The notes beneath the pieces were generated by a model that saw nothing but the letters and a program-made list of their open reading frames with translations, was not told where the DNA came from and searched no databases. A stretch of 64,000 nt of DNA from Nitrosomonas sp. (GTDB lineage: Bacteria > Pseudomonadota > Gammaproteobacteria > Burkholderiales > Nitrosomonadaceae): assembly GCF_019752095.1 (NCBI RefSeq), contig NZ_JAIEMO010000008.1:1-64000 (forward strand), in the 5' to 3' direction. The translations under genes and the position numbers were made by a program. Below, one piece after another: positions 43,500-54,133 of this stretch. The first letter of the stretch is position 1. Each line of letters opens with the position of its first letter.

Positions 43500-45011
43500 C
43501 TAAGTTTCAAGATCATTAAAGGGATGAGGTTTTGCAATACCAAATCCTTGCGCATAATCGATGCCAATTTCTTGTAATTTCGCTATGATATCATCCGTTT
43601 CGACTAATTCAGCAATCGTTTTTACATTAGCATCTTGAGCGAGCTGATTGATAGCTATTATTTTGGCTAAATCTTCTTCGTCGCGAAGTATATTGCAAAC
43701 AATGCTGCCATCGATTTTCAGGTAGTCCACTTTTATTTTACTTTGTAGATTTAATGACTCAGAATTATCGCTAAAGCTACAGAGTGAAACCAGGCAGCCT
43801 AATTCATGAATTTTTTGTGTGAAGATATGTGTGTCTGCCGTACTGTCTTCTGCATCTGAAACTTCAATTTCAAAACAAAGACTAGAAGCGGTGACCTTGG
43901 TTTTTTGTAACTGATCTTGAATAAAACTAGGGAAGGCTACATCTTTTAAAGTATCTTTGGCTAAATTAAGGTGAAATACCGAATTGGTTTTTGGATGAAC
44001 CGATAGCCACTGAACGATATGGTTGATGATCCATCGATCCAGCTTGGGCATCATTTGGAATTGATCGACTAGGGGTAAGAACGAACCTGGAGGCATCAAG
44101 CTATTTTCTTCTTCGTGCATACGAATCAGAATTTCATAATGCGAGGAGGATGTATCAGCAGATTTGATAGGGATTATTTTCTGGCAATAAAGATTAAACT
44201 CTTCTCCGTCAATTGCTTGAGCAATGCGTGCAGCAGTAATTCCTGATTTAGATGTTGATGGTTGATTATTTTGTTGAAGTTTTATGTCGTTATTGGTTGA
44301 TGCTTCAATAGATTTTTTTAACTCTGGTTTTATTTTATTTTCATCTTTATTATTTTTTGAGGGTATACGGCTTTTTTCTTGTGCGCGAGGGGTGTGCAGT
44401 GTATAGAAGCCAATAGTTTTTCCTTTATTATCAATATGAGGAAGATATTGCTCTGTGAAAATATAGGGAAAGCCTTTGATAGATTTAAGGATTCGTTCGT
44501 TATGTACAGTTTTTCCTGTTAAGATTTTTTCAATATTATTCTGGATATCAGAAAAGAATTCTGCGTTTGAGAATTCTTTTAGAGAATGCCCATCAATCTG
44601 ATCCGGATTTAACCCAAACCATCGGCGGAAAATTCGATTATGGTACCGACAGCGGAGCTCAGTATTAAAATAGGCCAACATAACAGGGAAATTTTCATCG
44701 ATAAATTGTGATTTTATCTTATTTTCTGACGATGTTTTTTCAGCCCAAAGCCTATGTTTAATCTCATTTCCGAGTCTTTCCTTAGTAACATTGAGTTGAT
44801 TACTGAGGCTTCTGGAATTTTTCTCGGCTTGCGCTAACTGAATAATTACTATTAGTATTGTAAAGAGTAAAGAAAACCATAATGCAGTTAGCCAATGGGG
44901 CGGGAGTTCATTGGTAATATATGCATCTGCTATGATGATAAGCAATAGAATCAACGAAATAAAAATAGTCAAATAGGGCTTGACGTTATTTAATAATGAG
45001 TACTTTGGCAC
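43500..45011 (-). CDS. Membrane PAS-EAL protein with degenerate phosphodiesterase site
   Basis: 503 residues: two N-terminal membrane helices (about 14-30 and 40-60), a short coiled coil, a PAS domain (about 100-205), a charged linker and an EAL domain (about 255-500). Retained EAL-family positions: Glu293 (YEILIR), Asn349 (HLNLA), Glu381/383 (FEIEVSD), Lys432 (YLKIDG), Glu468 (AELVET) and Gln488 (YAQGF). The metal-binding DDFG loop is replaced by CSFSD (411-415). I infer that it does not hydrolyse c-di-GMP but may bind it or signal by interaction. Confidence 0.82.
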   Translation of the reverse strand: MPKYSLLNNVKPYLTIFISLILLLIIIADAYITNELPPHWLTALWFSLLFTILIVIIQLAQAEKNSRSLSNQLNVTKERLGNEIKHRLWAEKTSSENKIKSQFIDENFPVMLAYFNTELRCRYHNRIFRRWFGLNPDQIDGHSLKEFSNAEFFSDIQNNIEKILTGKTVHNERILKSIKGFPYIFTEQYLPHIDNKGKTIGFYTLHTPRAQEKSRIPSKNNKDENKIKPELKKSIEASTNNDIKLQQNNQPSTSKSGITAARIAQAIDGEEFNLYCQKIIPIKSADTSSSHYEILIRMHEEENSLMPPGSFLPLVDQFQMMPKLDRWIINHIVQWLSVHPKTNSVFHLNLAKDTLKDVAFPSFIQDQLQKTKVTASSLCFEIEVSDAEDSTADTHIFTQKIHELGCLVSLCSFSDNSESLNLQSKIKVDYLKIDGSIVCNILRDEEDLAKIIAINQLAQDANVKTIAELVETDDIIAKLQEIGIDYAQGFGIAKPHPFNDLET

Positions 45012-45073
45012 GATAATTCCTTATTCTTGAGAGCTTAAATTAAGATGCGTTGTTGCTATTTATAGAGTATTTT

Positions 45074-46123
45074 TTAGTTAATTTTTCTACTATGAGCGAG
45101 GAGTGGTTTACTAAATAGCCAGAATTTCCATAGATCAGAGCGTGTTATTACAAAATGATGTGAAGCGATCTCATTCGATGTTGTTATGGTGAGTTGTCTA
45201 ACTTTTCCGTTTTTAATTGCTGTGTATAAGGGTAAAAACCAATTGTGTTCCATATTTCTGAGAGTTTCTCGCCATCTATAAGCATTCTTGTATATTGCTG
45301 GACTACGCAGCGAATCCAATACTACAAGATGATTTCCTGATATTTTAGTTTGGAGCCATTTGTTAACATCTGTAGGTAGATTTGAATAATTGATATTACT
45401 AGCAGCCAGTGCTAGTGATTGAGAAAAATCATTATTACTCCATGCATGTGTGTAAGGAGAATGTATTGATTGAAGTATGTTTCCTCCTCCCCAAGGCCAA
45501 ATGCTATTAATGATCAATTCGCCGCGAGATTCACGAGCTTGGTTAACCGGGTGCTCATGCAGAAGCATTTGCGCTTCATTAAAGATTTTATGCCAGATGC
45601 TGCTGTCTTTTCCTGTCGGCAAGAAATTATTGATGTTTTTGCATGTGACATGACTGAGTGTGTGGGTCTGCATTTCAGGTGCTTTGGGTATTCGAATGTA
45701 CCAACGATGTGGCTGGAAAGCTGAAAAAATAAAATCCTGGTTACCGAGACTATGATTCAAGTCTTGTATTAATCGCTCCGCTTCTTCTGGAGAGATTTCG
45801 AAAGATTGACTATCTGCTAGCATGATATGGTTTTGTTCAATGCGGAGATGAACAGGATCGGCACGCATCCAGAAATCTTTACTTGTTTTTGCCAAAAAGG
45901 GGGCATCAACGTGTAACATCAGTGGTGCAATAGGCCAATTCCCATGTTGTTGCTGCAAATTAAACTGTTTACATAGCCAGATTTCCATTTCAAGGGATGA
46001 ATTTGTCCTAGAGATACATTTAGATAGTAGTGTTTCTAGGGAATGCATTAATAAACCATCATAGATTTCTGGTTGCGAAGTATCAGACCAAAATAGATTG
46101 GGAATTAGAAGGTTAATATTCAT
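45074..46123 (-). CDS. RpfE-like conserved protein, unknown function
   Basis: I start at the ATG ending at 46123 (MNINLLIPNLFW); an in-frame GTG at 46141 is closer to a GGA run, so the start is uncertain. About 350 residues, soluble. Characteristic stretches are HVDAPFLAKTSKDFWMRADPVHLRIEQNHIML, RGELIINSIWPWGGG and a late NGKVRQLTITTSNE. Relatives are annotated either as RpfE-type regulatory proteins or, misleadingly, as phosphoglycerate mutases. Those labels come from memory and carry little functional meaning. Confidence 0.6.
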   Translation of the reverse strand: MNINLLIPNLFWSDTSQPEIYDGLLMHSLETLLSKCISRTNSSLEMEIWLCKQFNLQQQHGNWPIAPLMLHVDAPFLAKTSKDFWMRADPVHLRIEQNHIMLADSQSFEISPEEAERLIQDLNHSLGNQDFIFSAFQPHRWYIRIPKAPEMQTHTLSHVTCKNINNFLPTGKDSSIWHKIFNEAQMLLHEHPVNQARESRGELIINSIWPWGGGNILQSIHSPYTHAWSNNDFSQSLALAASNINYSNLPTDVNKWLQTKISGNHLVVLDSLRSPAIYKNAYRWRETLRNMEHNWFLPLYTAIKNGKVRQLTITTSNEIASHHFVITRSDLWKFWLFSKPLLAHSRKIN

Positions 46124-46339
46124 TGTGAGGGAATGAAACACTCCAAAAAGGTTTTGTAAAGCAAGTGACCATGTTGCTGCTGATCAAATGCTAGGTAATA
46201 CTATATGTATGGATAGGGTTGCTTGCCATCATGGAAAGGTATTGTGTTTACACGTATAATGCATAGAAAGACCAAGTTTATTTTAAATTGGCAGAATTTT
46301 TCTTGCAAATTGCATTTGTTTTGAATATTTGGAGATGTC

Positions 46340-47590
46340 ATGTATCAGCATATAAAGGTGCCTAGTAAGGGTGAGCGGATTAAGGTTAATGATGATTATT
46401 CATTAAAAGTGCCTGACAATCCAATAATTCCTTTTATTGAAGGTGATGGGATTGGTGTTGATATCACTCCAGTGATGCGTAGTGTTGTTGATTCAGCCGT
46501 TGAGAAAGCTTATGGTGATCAACGAAAAATTTCGTGGATGGAAATTTATGCGGGTGAGAAATCAACGCAAGTTTATGGACCAGATGTATGGTTACCAGAA
46601 GAGACATTGCAGGCTGCCAAAGAGTTTGTGGTTTCAATTAAAGGCCCGTTAACAACTCCGGTTGGTGGTGGAATTCGCTCAATTAATGTTGCTTTACGGC
46701 AGCAACTAGACTTATATGTTTGTTTGAGACCTGTACGCTATTTCAGTGGTGTTCCGAGTCCATTAAAGAATCCAGAAAAAACAGACATGATTATTTTTCG
46801 TGAGAATTCTGAGGATATCTATGCGGGTATAGAATGGGAAGCAGAGTCAGAATCTGTAACAAAAGTGATTAATTTTTTGGTTAAAGATATGGGGGTGACG
46901 AATATACGTTTTCCTCAATCTTCTGGTATCGGTATTAAACCGGTCTCAAAAGAGGGAACGGAGCGTTTTATTCGGAGGGCTATTCAATATGCCATTGATA
47001 ATAAACGAGATTCTATTTCTTTGGTGCATAAAGGTAATATTATGAAGTTTACTGAGGGTGCATTTAAAAAGTGGGGATATGCATTGGCAGCTAATGAATT
47101 CGGAGCGGAATTGTTGGATGGTGGGCCTTGGATGAAATTACCTTCGACACTGGGTGGAATTATTATCAAAGATGTAATTGCTGATGCTTTTCTTCAGCAA
47201 ATCTTACTTCGTCCAGAAGAGTATGATGTTGTTGCAACTTTGAATTTAAATGGGGATTATATATCCGATGCTTTGGCTGCGCAGGTGGGTGGAATAGGGA
47301 TAGCGCCTGGCGCTAATCTCAGCGATGTGGTGGCGGTTTTTGAAGCAACACATGGCACAGCGCCTAAGTATGCTGGTAAAGATCAAGTAAACCCTGGTTC
47401 AATAATATTATCGGCAGAAATGATGCTGCGACATATTGGATGGGGCGAAGCAGCCGACAAAATTATTAAATCTATGGAAAAGACTATCCAGGGCGGAATT
47501 GTTACTTATGATTTTGCCCGGCAAATGACTAATGCTAAGAGAGTTTCTTGCTCGGCTTTTGGTAATGCGATGATTGATTCCATGAGTTAA
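46340..47590 (+). CDS. icd: Isocitrate dehydrogenase (NADP)
   Basis: 416 residues, complete. The substrate-binding and regulatory Ser114 is in [13 protein letters not shown], the site phosphorylated by AceK in enteric homologues. [10 protein letters not shown] starts the nucleotide domain and [29 protein letters not shown] is the C-terminal signature. It converts isocitrate to 2-oxoglutarate and yields NADPH. Confidence 0.95.
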   Translation: MYQHIKVPSKGERIKVNDDYSLKVPDNPIIPFIEGDGIGVDITPVMRSVVDSAVEKAYGDQRKISWMEIYAGEKSTQVYGPDVWLPEETLQAAKEFVVSIKGPLTTPVGGGIRSINVALRQQLDLYVCLRPVRYFSGVPSPLKNPEKTDMIIFRENSEDIYAGIEWEAESESVTKVINFLVKDMGVTNIRFPQSSGIGIKPVSKEGTERFIRRAIQYAIDNKRDSISLVHKGNIMKFTEGAFKKWGYALAANEFGAELLDGGPWMKLPSTLGGIIIKDVIADAFLQQILLRPEEYDVVATLNLNGDYISDALAAQVGGIGIAPGANLSDVVAVFEATHGTAPKYAGKDQVNPGSIILSAEMMLRHIGWGEAADKIIKSMEKTIQGGIVTYDFARQMTNAKRVSCSAFGNAMIDSMS

Positions 47591-47646
47591 TTACTCATGG
47601 ATGTTATTTATCCGGCTATAAAATAAGGAGTGAGTTCGAAAGTAAA

Positions 47647-47681
47647 CCCCTTGCTACGTGTAATACAACAAAGCAAAGGGG
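47647..47681. terminator. Hairpin between icd and the cold-shock gene
   Basis: CCCCTTGCT pairs with AGCAAAGGGG with one bulged A and a 16-nt loop. It lies between convergent genes. Weak T content on both sides makes this tentative. Confidence 0.4.
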
Positions 47682-47743
47682 CTATTATATAAGAGAAGAG
47701 TAAAATAAAATTATTGTTATTGTTTGGCCAGTAGTTATGAAAG

Positions 47744-47947
47744 TTAAGTGGCCTGGATATTTGAGGCTTGTTTCCCCTTTGGTCCTTGAGTGACATCGAA
47801 GCTCACTTTTTGACCTTCCTTAAGGGTTTTAAAACCAGACATAGTGATTGCCGAGAAGTGTGCAAACAAATCCTCGCTACCGTCATCAGGAGTAATAAAA
47901 CCAAAACCTTTAGAATCATTGAACCATTTTACTGTACCTGTTGCCAT
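47744..47947 (-). CDS. Cold-shock-domain RNA-binding protein
   Basis: 67 residues, a single cold-shock domain with RNP1 [11 protein letters not shown] and RNP2 DLFAHFSAI. It acts as an RNA chaperone; whether it is cold-induced cannot be told. The 289-nt spacer upstream is long enough for a structured 5' leader, as in cspA genes. The start is preceded by AGGAAG. Confidence 0.95.
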   Translation of the reverse strand: MATGTVKWFNDSKGFGFITPDDGSEDLFAHFSAITMSGFKTLKEGQKVSFDVTQGPKGKQASNIQAT

Positions 47948-48236
47948 TTCTACTTCCTATATAAAAACTGGGCCGGAAACCCTGATACTATTTGAAATCT
48001 AAGATTATTTATGGATAAAATTGATCCGTAAATAATCTTAAAGTCAAACGCCATTTGCTGTTTTACGCAAATCCTAGGTTAAAGTCAAGCGGTTACGCCA
48101 TTTTTGTGGTTCAGGGAAAGGTAATTGTCTCAAGATACTTGAAATTTCTGTCGTAATCGTTAAATATGCCTCTAGCGTAGAGAAGTCTTTTGTACTATAT
48201 TTTATGATTAGAAATTTATCAGTTTAGGAAATATTC
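47948..48236. other. Divergent spacer between the cold-shock gene and clpS
   Basis: 289 nt without an open frame. It must hold promoters for both neighbours and any cold-shock leader. A short complementary pair (AAGATTATTT at 48001-48010 and AAATAATCTT at 48030-48039) can form a hairpin on the csp transcript. Confidence 0.4.
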
Positions 48237-48545
48237 ATGACGGAGAGCAAGTCTGGAACCGTTAAACTTTCACAAGAGAAGGTTAAGCACAAGTCACCTC
48301 CTTTTTATAAAATTTTACTATTAAATGATGACTTCACTCCAATGGAGTTTGTGGTTGAGGTGCTAAAGTTGTTTTTTTCCATGAGCCAAGAACAAGCGAC
48401 ATTAATAATGTTAAAGGTGCATACAGAAGGAGTAGGCGTGTGCGGTATATACCCTGGCGATATTGCAAGTACTAAGGTCAAGCAAGTAGTTGAATTTAGC
48501 AGAAAGAATCAGCACCCGCTTAAGTGTGTAATGGAGAAAAACTGA
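48237..48545 (+). CDS. clpS: ClpA adaptor protein ClpS
   Basis: 102 residues. The N-end-rule substrate pocket is in [23 protein letters not shown], followed by the [12 protein letters not shown]lpA-contact segment. It delivers N-degron substrates to ClpAP. It ends 1 nt before clpA starts, the usual pairing. Confidence 0.95.
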   Translation: MTESKSGTVKLSQEKVKHKSPPFYKILLLNDDFTPMEFVVEVLKLFFSMSQEQATLIMLKVHTEGVGVCGIYPGDIASTKVKQVVEFSRKNQHPLKCVMEKN

Positions 48546-48546
48546 A

Positions 48547-50802
48547 ATGATCGCACCAGATTTAGAAGTTAGTTTGCATATGGCATTCGTAGAGTCGAGG
48601 CAGAAGCGCTATGAATTTATTACGGTAGAACATTTGTTGTTGGCGATGCTAGATAATGCAAGCGCAGCTGAAGTATTAAATGCCTGTTTGGTGGATATAG
48701 AAGATTTGCGAGCAGTATTGTTAGATCATATAACACGTCATACTCCTGTGATTAAAGGTGATGAGGAAGTTGATACGCAGCCTACACTTGGTTTTCAGCG
48801 TGTTATTCAACGTGCCATATTGCATGTTCAGTCATCTGGGAAAAAGGAGGTAACAGGTGCTAATGTATTGGTATCGATATTTGGAGAAAAAGATTCTCAT
48901 GCGGTCTATTTCTTGCATCAAAGAGGAGTGACTCGTTTGGATGTAGTTAATTACATCTCACACAATATTAAGAAAATGTCGCATGAGAATGATGCTAAAA
49001 CTGCAAGTGAAAGCGATGCTGAACATGAATCAAGCTCTGCTGGGTTACTTGAGAATTACACGGTAAATCTAAATCACTTGGCACGAATAAATAAAATTGA
49101 TCCTTTGGTGGGTCGTGAAAAAGAAATCGAACGTGTAATACAAATCTTATGCAGGCGCCGTAAAAATAACCCACTGCTAGTTGGAGAAGCCGGTGTTGGG
49201 AAAACGGCGATTGCAGAAGGCTTAGCGAAGCGAATTGTTGAGGAAAATGTACCTGAATTACTTTTGAAGCATCAGATTTATTCACTCGATATGGGGGCTT
49301 TATTAGCGGGTACAAAATATCGGGGAGATTTTGAGCAGCGTTTAAAAACTTTACTAAAACAATTAACTGATAATCCCGCAGCTATTTTATTTATTGATGA
49401 GATTCATACGCTTATTGGTGCTGGTGCTGCCTCTGGCGGAGTTATGGATGCTTCAAATTTACTGAAACCGGTTCTGAATACTGGACAGTTGCGATGTATT
49501 GGCGCGACAACTTTTAGTGAGTATCGTGGAATTTTTGAGAAAGACCATGCATTGTCACGACGTTTTCAGCAGATAGAAGTTAACGAGCCAAGTGTGGATG
49601 AGACGGTGGCTATTTTACGAGGCTTAAAATCTCGTTATGAGCAACACCATAAGGTTAAGTATACTAGCAGTGCTCTGGTTTCAGCTGCAGAGTTATCAGA
49701 ACGGTATATTAATGATAGGCATTTACCAGATAAAGCAATAGATGTGCTTGATGAAGCTGGCGCTGCACAGCGATTATTGCCGAAATCGAAGAAACGCAAG
49801 GTTATTGGTAAAGGAGAGATTGAGAGTGTGGTCGCAAGAATCGCAAGAATTCCATCTCAGAACATTTCTACTAACGACCGTAGTAAATTAAAAACCTTGG
49901 GGCGTGATATGAAAGCGGTCGTTTTTGGTCAAGACAATGCGATTAATGCATTGACAGCAGCTATTAAAATGTCAAGAAGCGGATTGGGTAATCCAAGAAA
50001 ACCGGTTGGTTCTTTTCTTTTCACAGGTCCGACAGGTGTTGGGAAAACTGAAGTGGCAAGGCAATTGGCATATGCTTTAGGCGTTCACCTGCATCGTTTT
50101 GATATGTCCGAATATATGGAACGTCACGCAGTATCCCGGCTGATTGGTGCGCCGCCTGGTTATATAGGGTATGACCAGGGTGGGTTATTAACTGAGGCTG
50201 TGATCAAACATCCCTATTCGGTTTTATTATTGGACGAGATCGAGAAAGCACATTCAGATATTTTTAATATTCTTCTGCAAGTTATGGATTATGGTACATT
50301 GACTGACAATAATGGGCGTAAAGCGGATTTACGTAATGTCATTATTATCATGACTACAAATGCAGGTGCGGAAGCGCTTACGAAAACATCAATTGGCTTC
50401 ACAAAATCAAATTCTGCTGGCGATGAATTAATTGATATCAAGAGATTATTTACTCCTGAATTTCGTAATAGACTGGATGCGGTTATTTCTTTTGCTTCAT
50501 TAGATCAGGAAATTATTCAGCGGGTTTCTGATAAGTTTTTGATTCAACTTGAAAATCAGTTGCAAGAGAAAAAAGTCGAAGCAACATTTACCGAAAGATT
50601 GCGTAAATATCTTGCGCAGCATGGTTTTGATCCGCTAATGGGTGCGCGACCTATGGAGCGCTTGATCCAAGATACAGTTCGTAGTGCGCTTGCCGACGAA
50701 TTATTATTCGGACGCTTAGTCAATGGTGGTAAAGTGACGATTGATATGGATAGTGATAGCAAAGTAGTATTGTTATTTGAAGAAGAAACTGCAGTTATTT
50801 GA
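48547..50802 (+). CDS. clpA: ClpA, ATPase subunit of the ClpAP protease
   Basis: 751 residues: N-domain (about 1-145), an acidic Ser-rich linker (about 145-165) and two AAA+ modules with Walker [14 protein letters not shown] and [13 protein letters not shown]. Walker B motifs are AILFIDEIH and [11 protein letters not shown]. It has the IGF loop needed to dock onto ClpP (TSIGFTKSN) and lacks the ClpB middle coiled coil. It unfolds substrates into ClpP; clpP is not in the window. Confidence 0.95.
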   Translation: MIAPDLEVSLHMAFVESRQKRYEFITVEHLLLAMLDNASAAEVLNACLVDIEDLRAVLLDHITRHTPVIKGDEEVDTQPTLGFQRVIQRAILHVQSSGKKEVTGANVLVSIFGEKDSHAVYFLHQRGVTRLDVVNYISHNIKKMSHENDAKTASESDAEHESSSAGLLENYTVNLNHLARINKIDPLVGREKEIERVIQILCRRRKNNPLLVGEAGVGKTAIAEGLAKRIVEENVPELLLKHQIYSLDMGALLAGTKYRGDFEQRLKTLLKQLTDNPAAILFIDEIHTLIGAGAASGGVMDASNLLKPVLNTGQLRCIGATTFSEYRGIFEKDHALSRRFQQIEVNEPSVDETVAILRGLKSRYEQHHKVKYTSSALVSAAELSERYINDRHLPDKAIDVLDEAGAAQRLLPKSKKRKVIGKGEIESVVARIARIPSQNISTNDRSKLKTLGRDMKAVVFGQDNAINALTAAIKMSRSGLGNPRKPVGSFLFTGPTGVGKTEVARQLAYALGVHLHRFDMSEYMERHAVSRLIGAPPGYIGYDQGGLLTEAVIKHPYSVLLLDEIEKAHSDIFNILLQVMDYGTLTDNNGRKADLRNVIIIMTTNAGAEALTKTSIGFTKSNSAGDELIDIKRLFTPEFRNRLDAVISFASLDQEIIQRVSDKFLIQLENQLQEKKVEATFTERLRKYLAQHGFDPLMGARPMERLIQDTVRSALADELLFGRLVNGGKVTIDMDSDSKVVLLFEEETAVI

Positions 50803-50922
50803 TCGGATTGAATTTTCGATTTCATAATACAAGAATAATCTTTGAATTTCTTCTGGGTTTAGTTTCTCGCTGCTGCGATGGGATGCGTCATTGGCGAAAT
50901 AAAAATCTGGGCAAGGTCAAAC

Positions 50923-53900
50923 CTAAGGTTGTTTCTTATTTATATCCCTTCCATGTACGATCCGGTACAACACCGGTAGCACCAACAGCGTTAACGCAGT
51001 CGACGACAGAATGCCGCCGATTACCACCGTTGCCAGAGGGCGCTGAACTTCCGCGCCGGTACCGGTGGCAAGCGCCATAGGTAGGAATCCAATTGATGCT
51101 ACCAGTGCAGTCATCAATACCGGACGCAATCGGGTCAATGCACCGGTTTGAATCGCGTCATCCAGCCGATATCCTTTTTCTCTTAAACCTCGGATAAACG
51201 CCAGCATCACCAAGCCGTTCAGTACCGCCACGCCGGAGAGAGCGATAAATCCTACACCGGCCGAGATGGATAAGGGAATATCACGCAGCCATAAAGCCAA
51301 TATCCCGCCGGTCAAGGCAAATGGAACTCCAGTGAACATCAGCAATCCATCGCGCATATTGCCGAACATCGTGTACAGTAGAATGAAAATCAAACCAAGC
51401 GCGACTGGAATTACGATCTGCAGACGTTGTGCTGCGGATATCATTTGTTCAAATTGACCACCCCAGGTCGTCCAATATCCGGGAGGGATTTGGATCTTTT
51501 CGTTGATAAGCTCCTCCGCTTCATTAACAAAAGAACCCAGATCCCGGCCACGAACGTTTGCGGTAACTACGATTCTGCGTTTGCCATTTTCCCTGCTGAC
51601 CTGATTGGGACCTTGAGTCATTTCGAATTTGGCCACTTCACCCAAGGTGACAAAAACAGGTACAACTGGCTGAGCCGCTTGAGCAGCTTGCGGCATAATG
51701 GGTGCCATCGCAACACTTTGCATCGGAACGCTGATGGGCAGCCGCTTCAAGGATTCAATATCTATCCGCAAATGTTCCGGTAACCTTATCTGCAGATCAA
51801 AGCGGCGATCGCCCTCAAAGACCATGCCAGTGCTTCTACCACCTACCGACATTGCCACCACATCCTGTACATCGCGACCATTGAGGCCGTAACGTGCCAT
51901 TTTCACCCGATCCATTTGGATCGAAAGCACTGGTAAACCGGTAATCTGCTCGGTTCGTACATCCGCCGCGCCGGGAACGGTTCCAAGCAGCTTCTCAATG
52001 CTTTCACCCAAAGCCAGCAGGGTATCCATGTCATCACCGAATACTTTCACTGCAACATCGGCGCGCACCCCAGATAGTAGCTCATTAAAACGCATCTGGA
52101 TCGGCTGGGTAAATTCGTAATTATTTCCCGGAACCTTATGCACCGCCTGTTCCATCGCAGCAATCAGCTCTGCCTTGGTTCGATGCTCCCCGGTCCATTC
52201 AGATTGTGGTTTCAAGATGATGAAAGTGTCTGCAACGCTTGGAGGCATCGGATCAGTCGCTATTTCAGCCGTGCCAATTTTGGAAAATACCCGTTCGACT
52301 TCAGGAAATTTTTTGATGACCACTTCCAGTTCATTCTGCATTTCGACTGCAGTGGTCAAGCTGGTGCCTGGAATACGGATGGCATGCAATGCAATATCAC
52401 CTTCATTCAAACTGGGAATAAATTCGCTACCAACGCGCGTAGTCAACAATCCCGACAAAATAACAATCACAATTGCTATCGTGACGGTGAGTGCACGGTT
52501 ATTCATGGTTGTCGTCAATACTGGCACATAGATTCTTTTAGCCCACACCATCACACGGCTTTCTTTTTCCTGTACCTTGCCGGTCAAAAAGAATGCAATG
52601 GCCGCCGGAACAAATGTGATCGAAAGAATCATAGCGCCAATCAATGCTGTCACTACCGTCAACGCCATCGGATGAAACATTTTTCCTTCCACTCCGGTCA
52701 ACGCAAAAATTGGTAAGTAAACAATAATGATAATCAACTCACCGTAAATCAATACCTTCCGAGCTTCCTTAGAAGCGTCAAAAACCAGCTCGAGCCGTTC
52801 GGTAAGCGTAAGCTCTCTTTTCAGGCGCATCTGTTCTTGCGCCAATCTTCGGATGCTATTTTCGACAATAACGATCGCGCCATCCACGATAATGCCAAAA
52901 TCAATCGCTCCCAAGCTCATCAGATTGGCACTGACGTGGTTGGTCGCCATGCCAGTGAAGGTAAACAACATCGACAATGGAATGACAAATGCTGCAATCA
53001 GTGCTGCACGCAAGTTACCCAGAAAAAGCAGCAATACTACAATTACCAATGCAGCGCCTTCGAGCAGATTTTTTGCCACAGTATGAATAGTTTTATCCAC
53101 TAGTATGGTGCGGTCATAGACGGGGGTAGTAAAAACACCTTCTGGCAGATTGCGATTGATCTCTTCCAGTTTCTTGGCTGTGGCTTGAGAAACGTTACGG
53201 CTGTTTTCTCCAATCAGCATATGCACCGTTCCTAACACAACTTCCTTGCCATTCTGAGTAGCAGCACCGTTGCGCAGTTCTTTGCCGATCAGAGTGTCCG
53301 CCACATCCTTTATTCGAATAGGTGTTCCTTGCCGAGAACTCAAAATAATATTGCCAATTTCATCCAAGTCAGCGATTTGTCCCGGTACGCGAACCAGATA
53401 CTGTTCTCCGCTTCTTTCGATATAGCCCGCGCCGACGTTCAGATTGTTACGCTCCAGAGCGGTCATCAAGTCGGTCAATGTCAAACCAAAAGAAATCATT
53501 TTTTCCGGGTACGGCACCACATGAAATTGTTTAACATAACCACCCACGGTATTGATTTCTGTGACTCCTTTCACCATCCTCAATTGCGGCCGAATCACCC
53601 AATCCTGGATTTCCCGCAAATCAGTCGAGGTATAGTCTGAACCATCCGGTTTCTTAGCGCCTTCCTTGGCATTCACAGTCCACATGAAAATTTCGCCCAG
53701 CCCTGTGGAAATAGGCCCCATCATGGGTTCAATGCCAACAGGCAACCTACCCCTTGCTTCCTGAATGCGCTGACTGACTTGCTGACGCGCAAAATAAACA
53801 TCAGTGCCATCTTTGAAAATTACCGTAACTTGCGACAGCCCATAACGTGAAATCGAGCGGGTATAGTCCAGATGCGGCAAACCTGCCATGATGGTTTCAA

Positions 53901-54105
53901 TCGGAAACGTGATGCGCTGTTCCGCCTCAATCGGTGAATAACCCGCAGCGGCCGTGTTAATCTGAACCTGTACGTTGGTGATATCGGGTACCGCATCAAT
54001 CGGCAGTTTCTGGTAACTATAGACACCGATAATTGCCATCATAAAGACCGCCATCAGCACGATGCCGCGTTGATAGATGGATAAATGTAAAATGCGTTCA
54101 AACAT
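50923..54105 (-). CDS. czcA: CzcA-type heavy-metal RND efflux pump
   Basis: 1060 residues: 12 membrane helices and two large periplasmic loops. The fourth helix reads GAIDFGIIVDGAIVIVEN, the DFG...VDG...VEN signature of the HME1 (Co/Zn/Cd) group; Cu/Ag pumps (CusA) have a different pattern here. It exports divalent cations by proton antiport with the CzcB adaptor and CzcC channel. It is last of three genes, 28 nt after czcB. Confidence 0.9.
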   Translation of the reverse strand: MFERILHLSIYQRGIVLMAVFMMAIIGVYSYQKLPIDAVPDITNVQVQINTAAAGYSPIEAEQRITFPIETIMAGLPHLDYTRSISRYGLSQVTVIFKDGTDVYFARQQVSQRIQEARGRLPVGIEPMMGPISTGLGEIFMWTVNAKEGAKKPDGSDYTSTDLREIQDWVIRPQLRMVKGVTEINTVGGYVKQFHVVPYPEKMISFGLTLTDLMTALERNNLNVGAGYIERSGEQYLVRVPGQIADLDEIGNIILSSRQGTPIRIKDVADTLIGKELRNGAATQNGKEVVLGTVHMLIGENSRNVSQATAKKLEEINRNLPEGVFTTPVYDRTILVDKTIHTVAKNLLEGAALVIVVLLLFLGNLRAALIAAFVIPLSMLFTFTGMATNHVSANLMSLGAIDFGIIVDGAIVIVENSIRRLAQEQMRLKRELTLTERLELVFDASKEARKVLIYGELIIIIVYLPIFALTGVEGKMFHPMALTVVTALIGAMILSITFVPAAIAFFLTGKVQEKESRVMVWAKRIYVPVLTTTMNNRALTVTIAIVIVILSGLLTTRVGSEFIPSLNEGDIALHAIRIPGTSLTTAVEMQNELEVVIKKFPEVERVFSKIGTAEIATDPMPPSVADTFIILKPQSEWTGEHRTKAELIAAMEQAVHKVPGNNYEFTQPIQMRFNELLSGVRADVAVKVFGDDMDTLLALGESIEKLLGTVPGAADVRTEQITGLPVLSIQMDRVKMARYGLNGRDVQDVVAMSVGGRSTGMVFEGDRRFDLQIRLPEHLRIDIESLKRLPISVPMQSVAMAPIMPQAAQAAQPVVPVFVTLGEVAKFEMTQGPNQVSRENGKRRIVVTANVRGRDLGSFVNEAEELINEKIQIPPGYWTTWGGQFEQMISAAQRLQIVIPVALGLIFILLYTMFGNMRDGLLMFTGVPFALTGGILALWLRDIPLSISAGVGFIALSGVAVLNGLVMLAFIRGLREKGYRLDDAIQTGALTRLRPVLMTALVASIGFLPMALATGTGAEVQRPLATVVIGGILSSTALTLLVLPVLYRIVHGRDINKKQP

Positions 54106-54133
54106 GGTGGCTCGCCTTGATCAGGTTGTCGGT

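Noticed and set aside
50923..54105. CusA-type copper/silver pump
   Set aside because: The fourth-helix signature is DFG...VDG...VEN, typical of Co/Zn/Cd pumps, and no CusF or copper motif is nearby.
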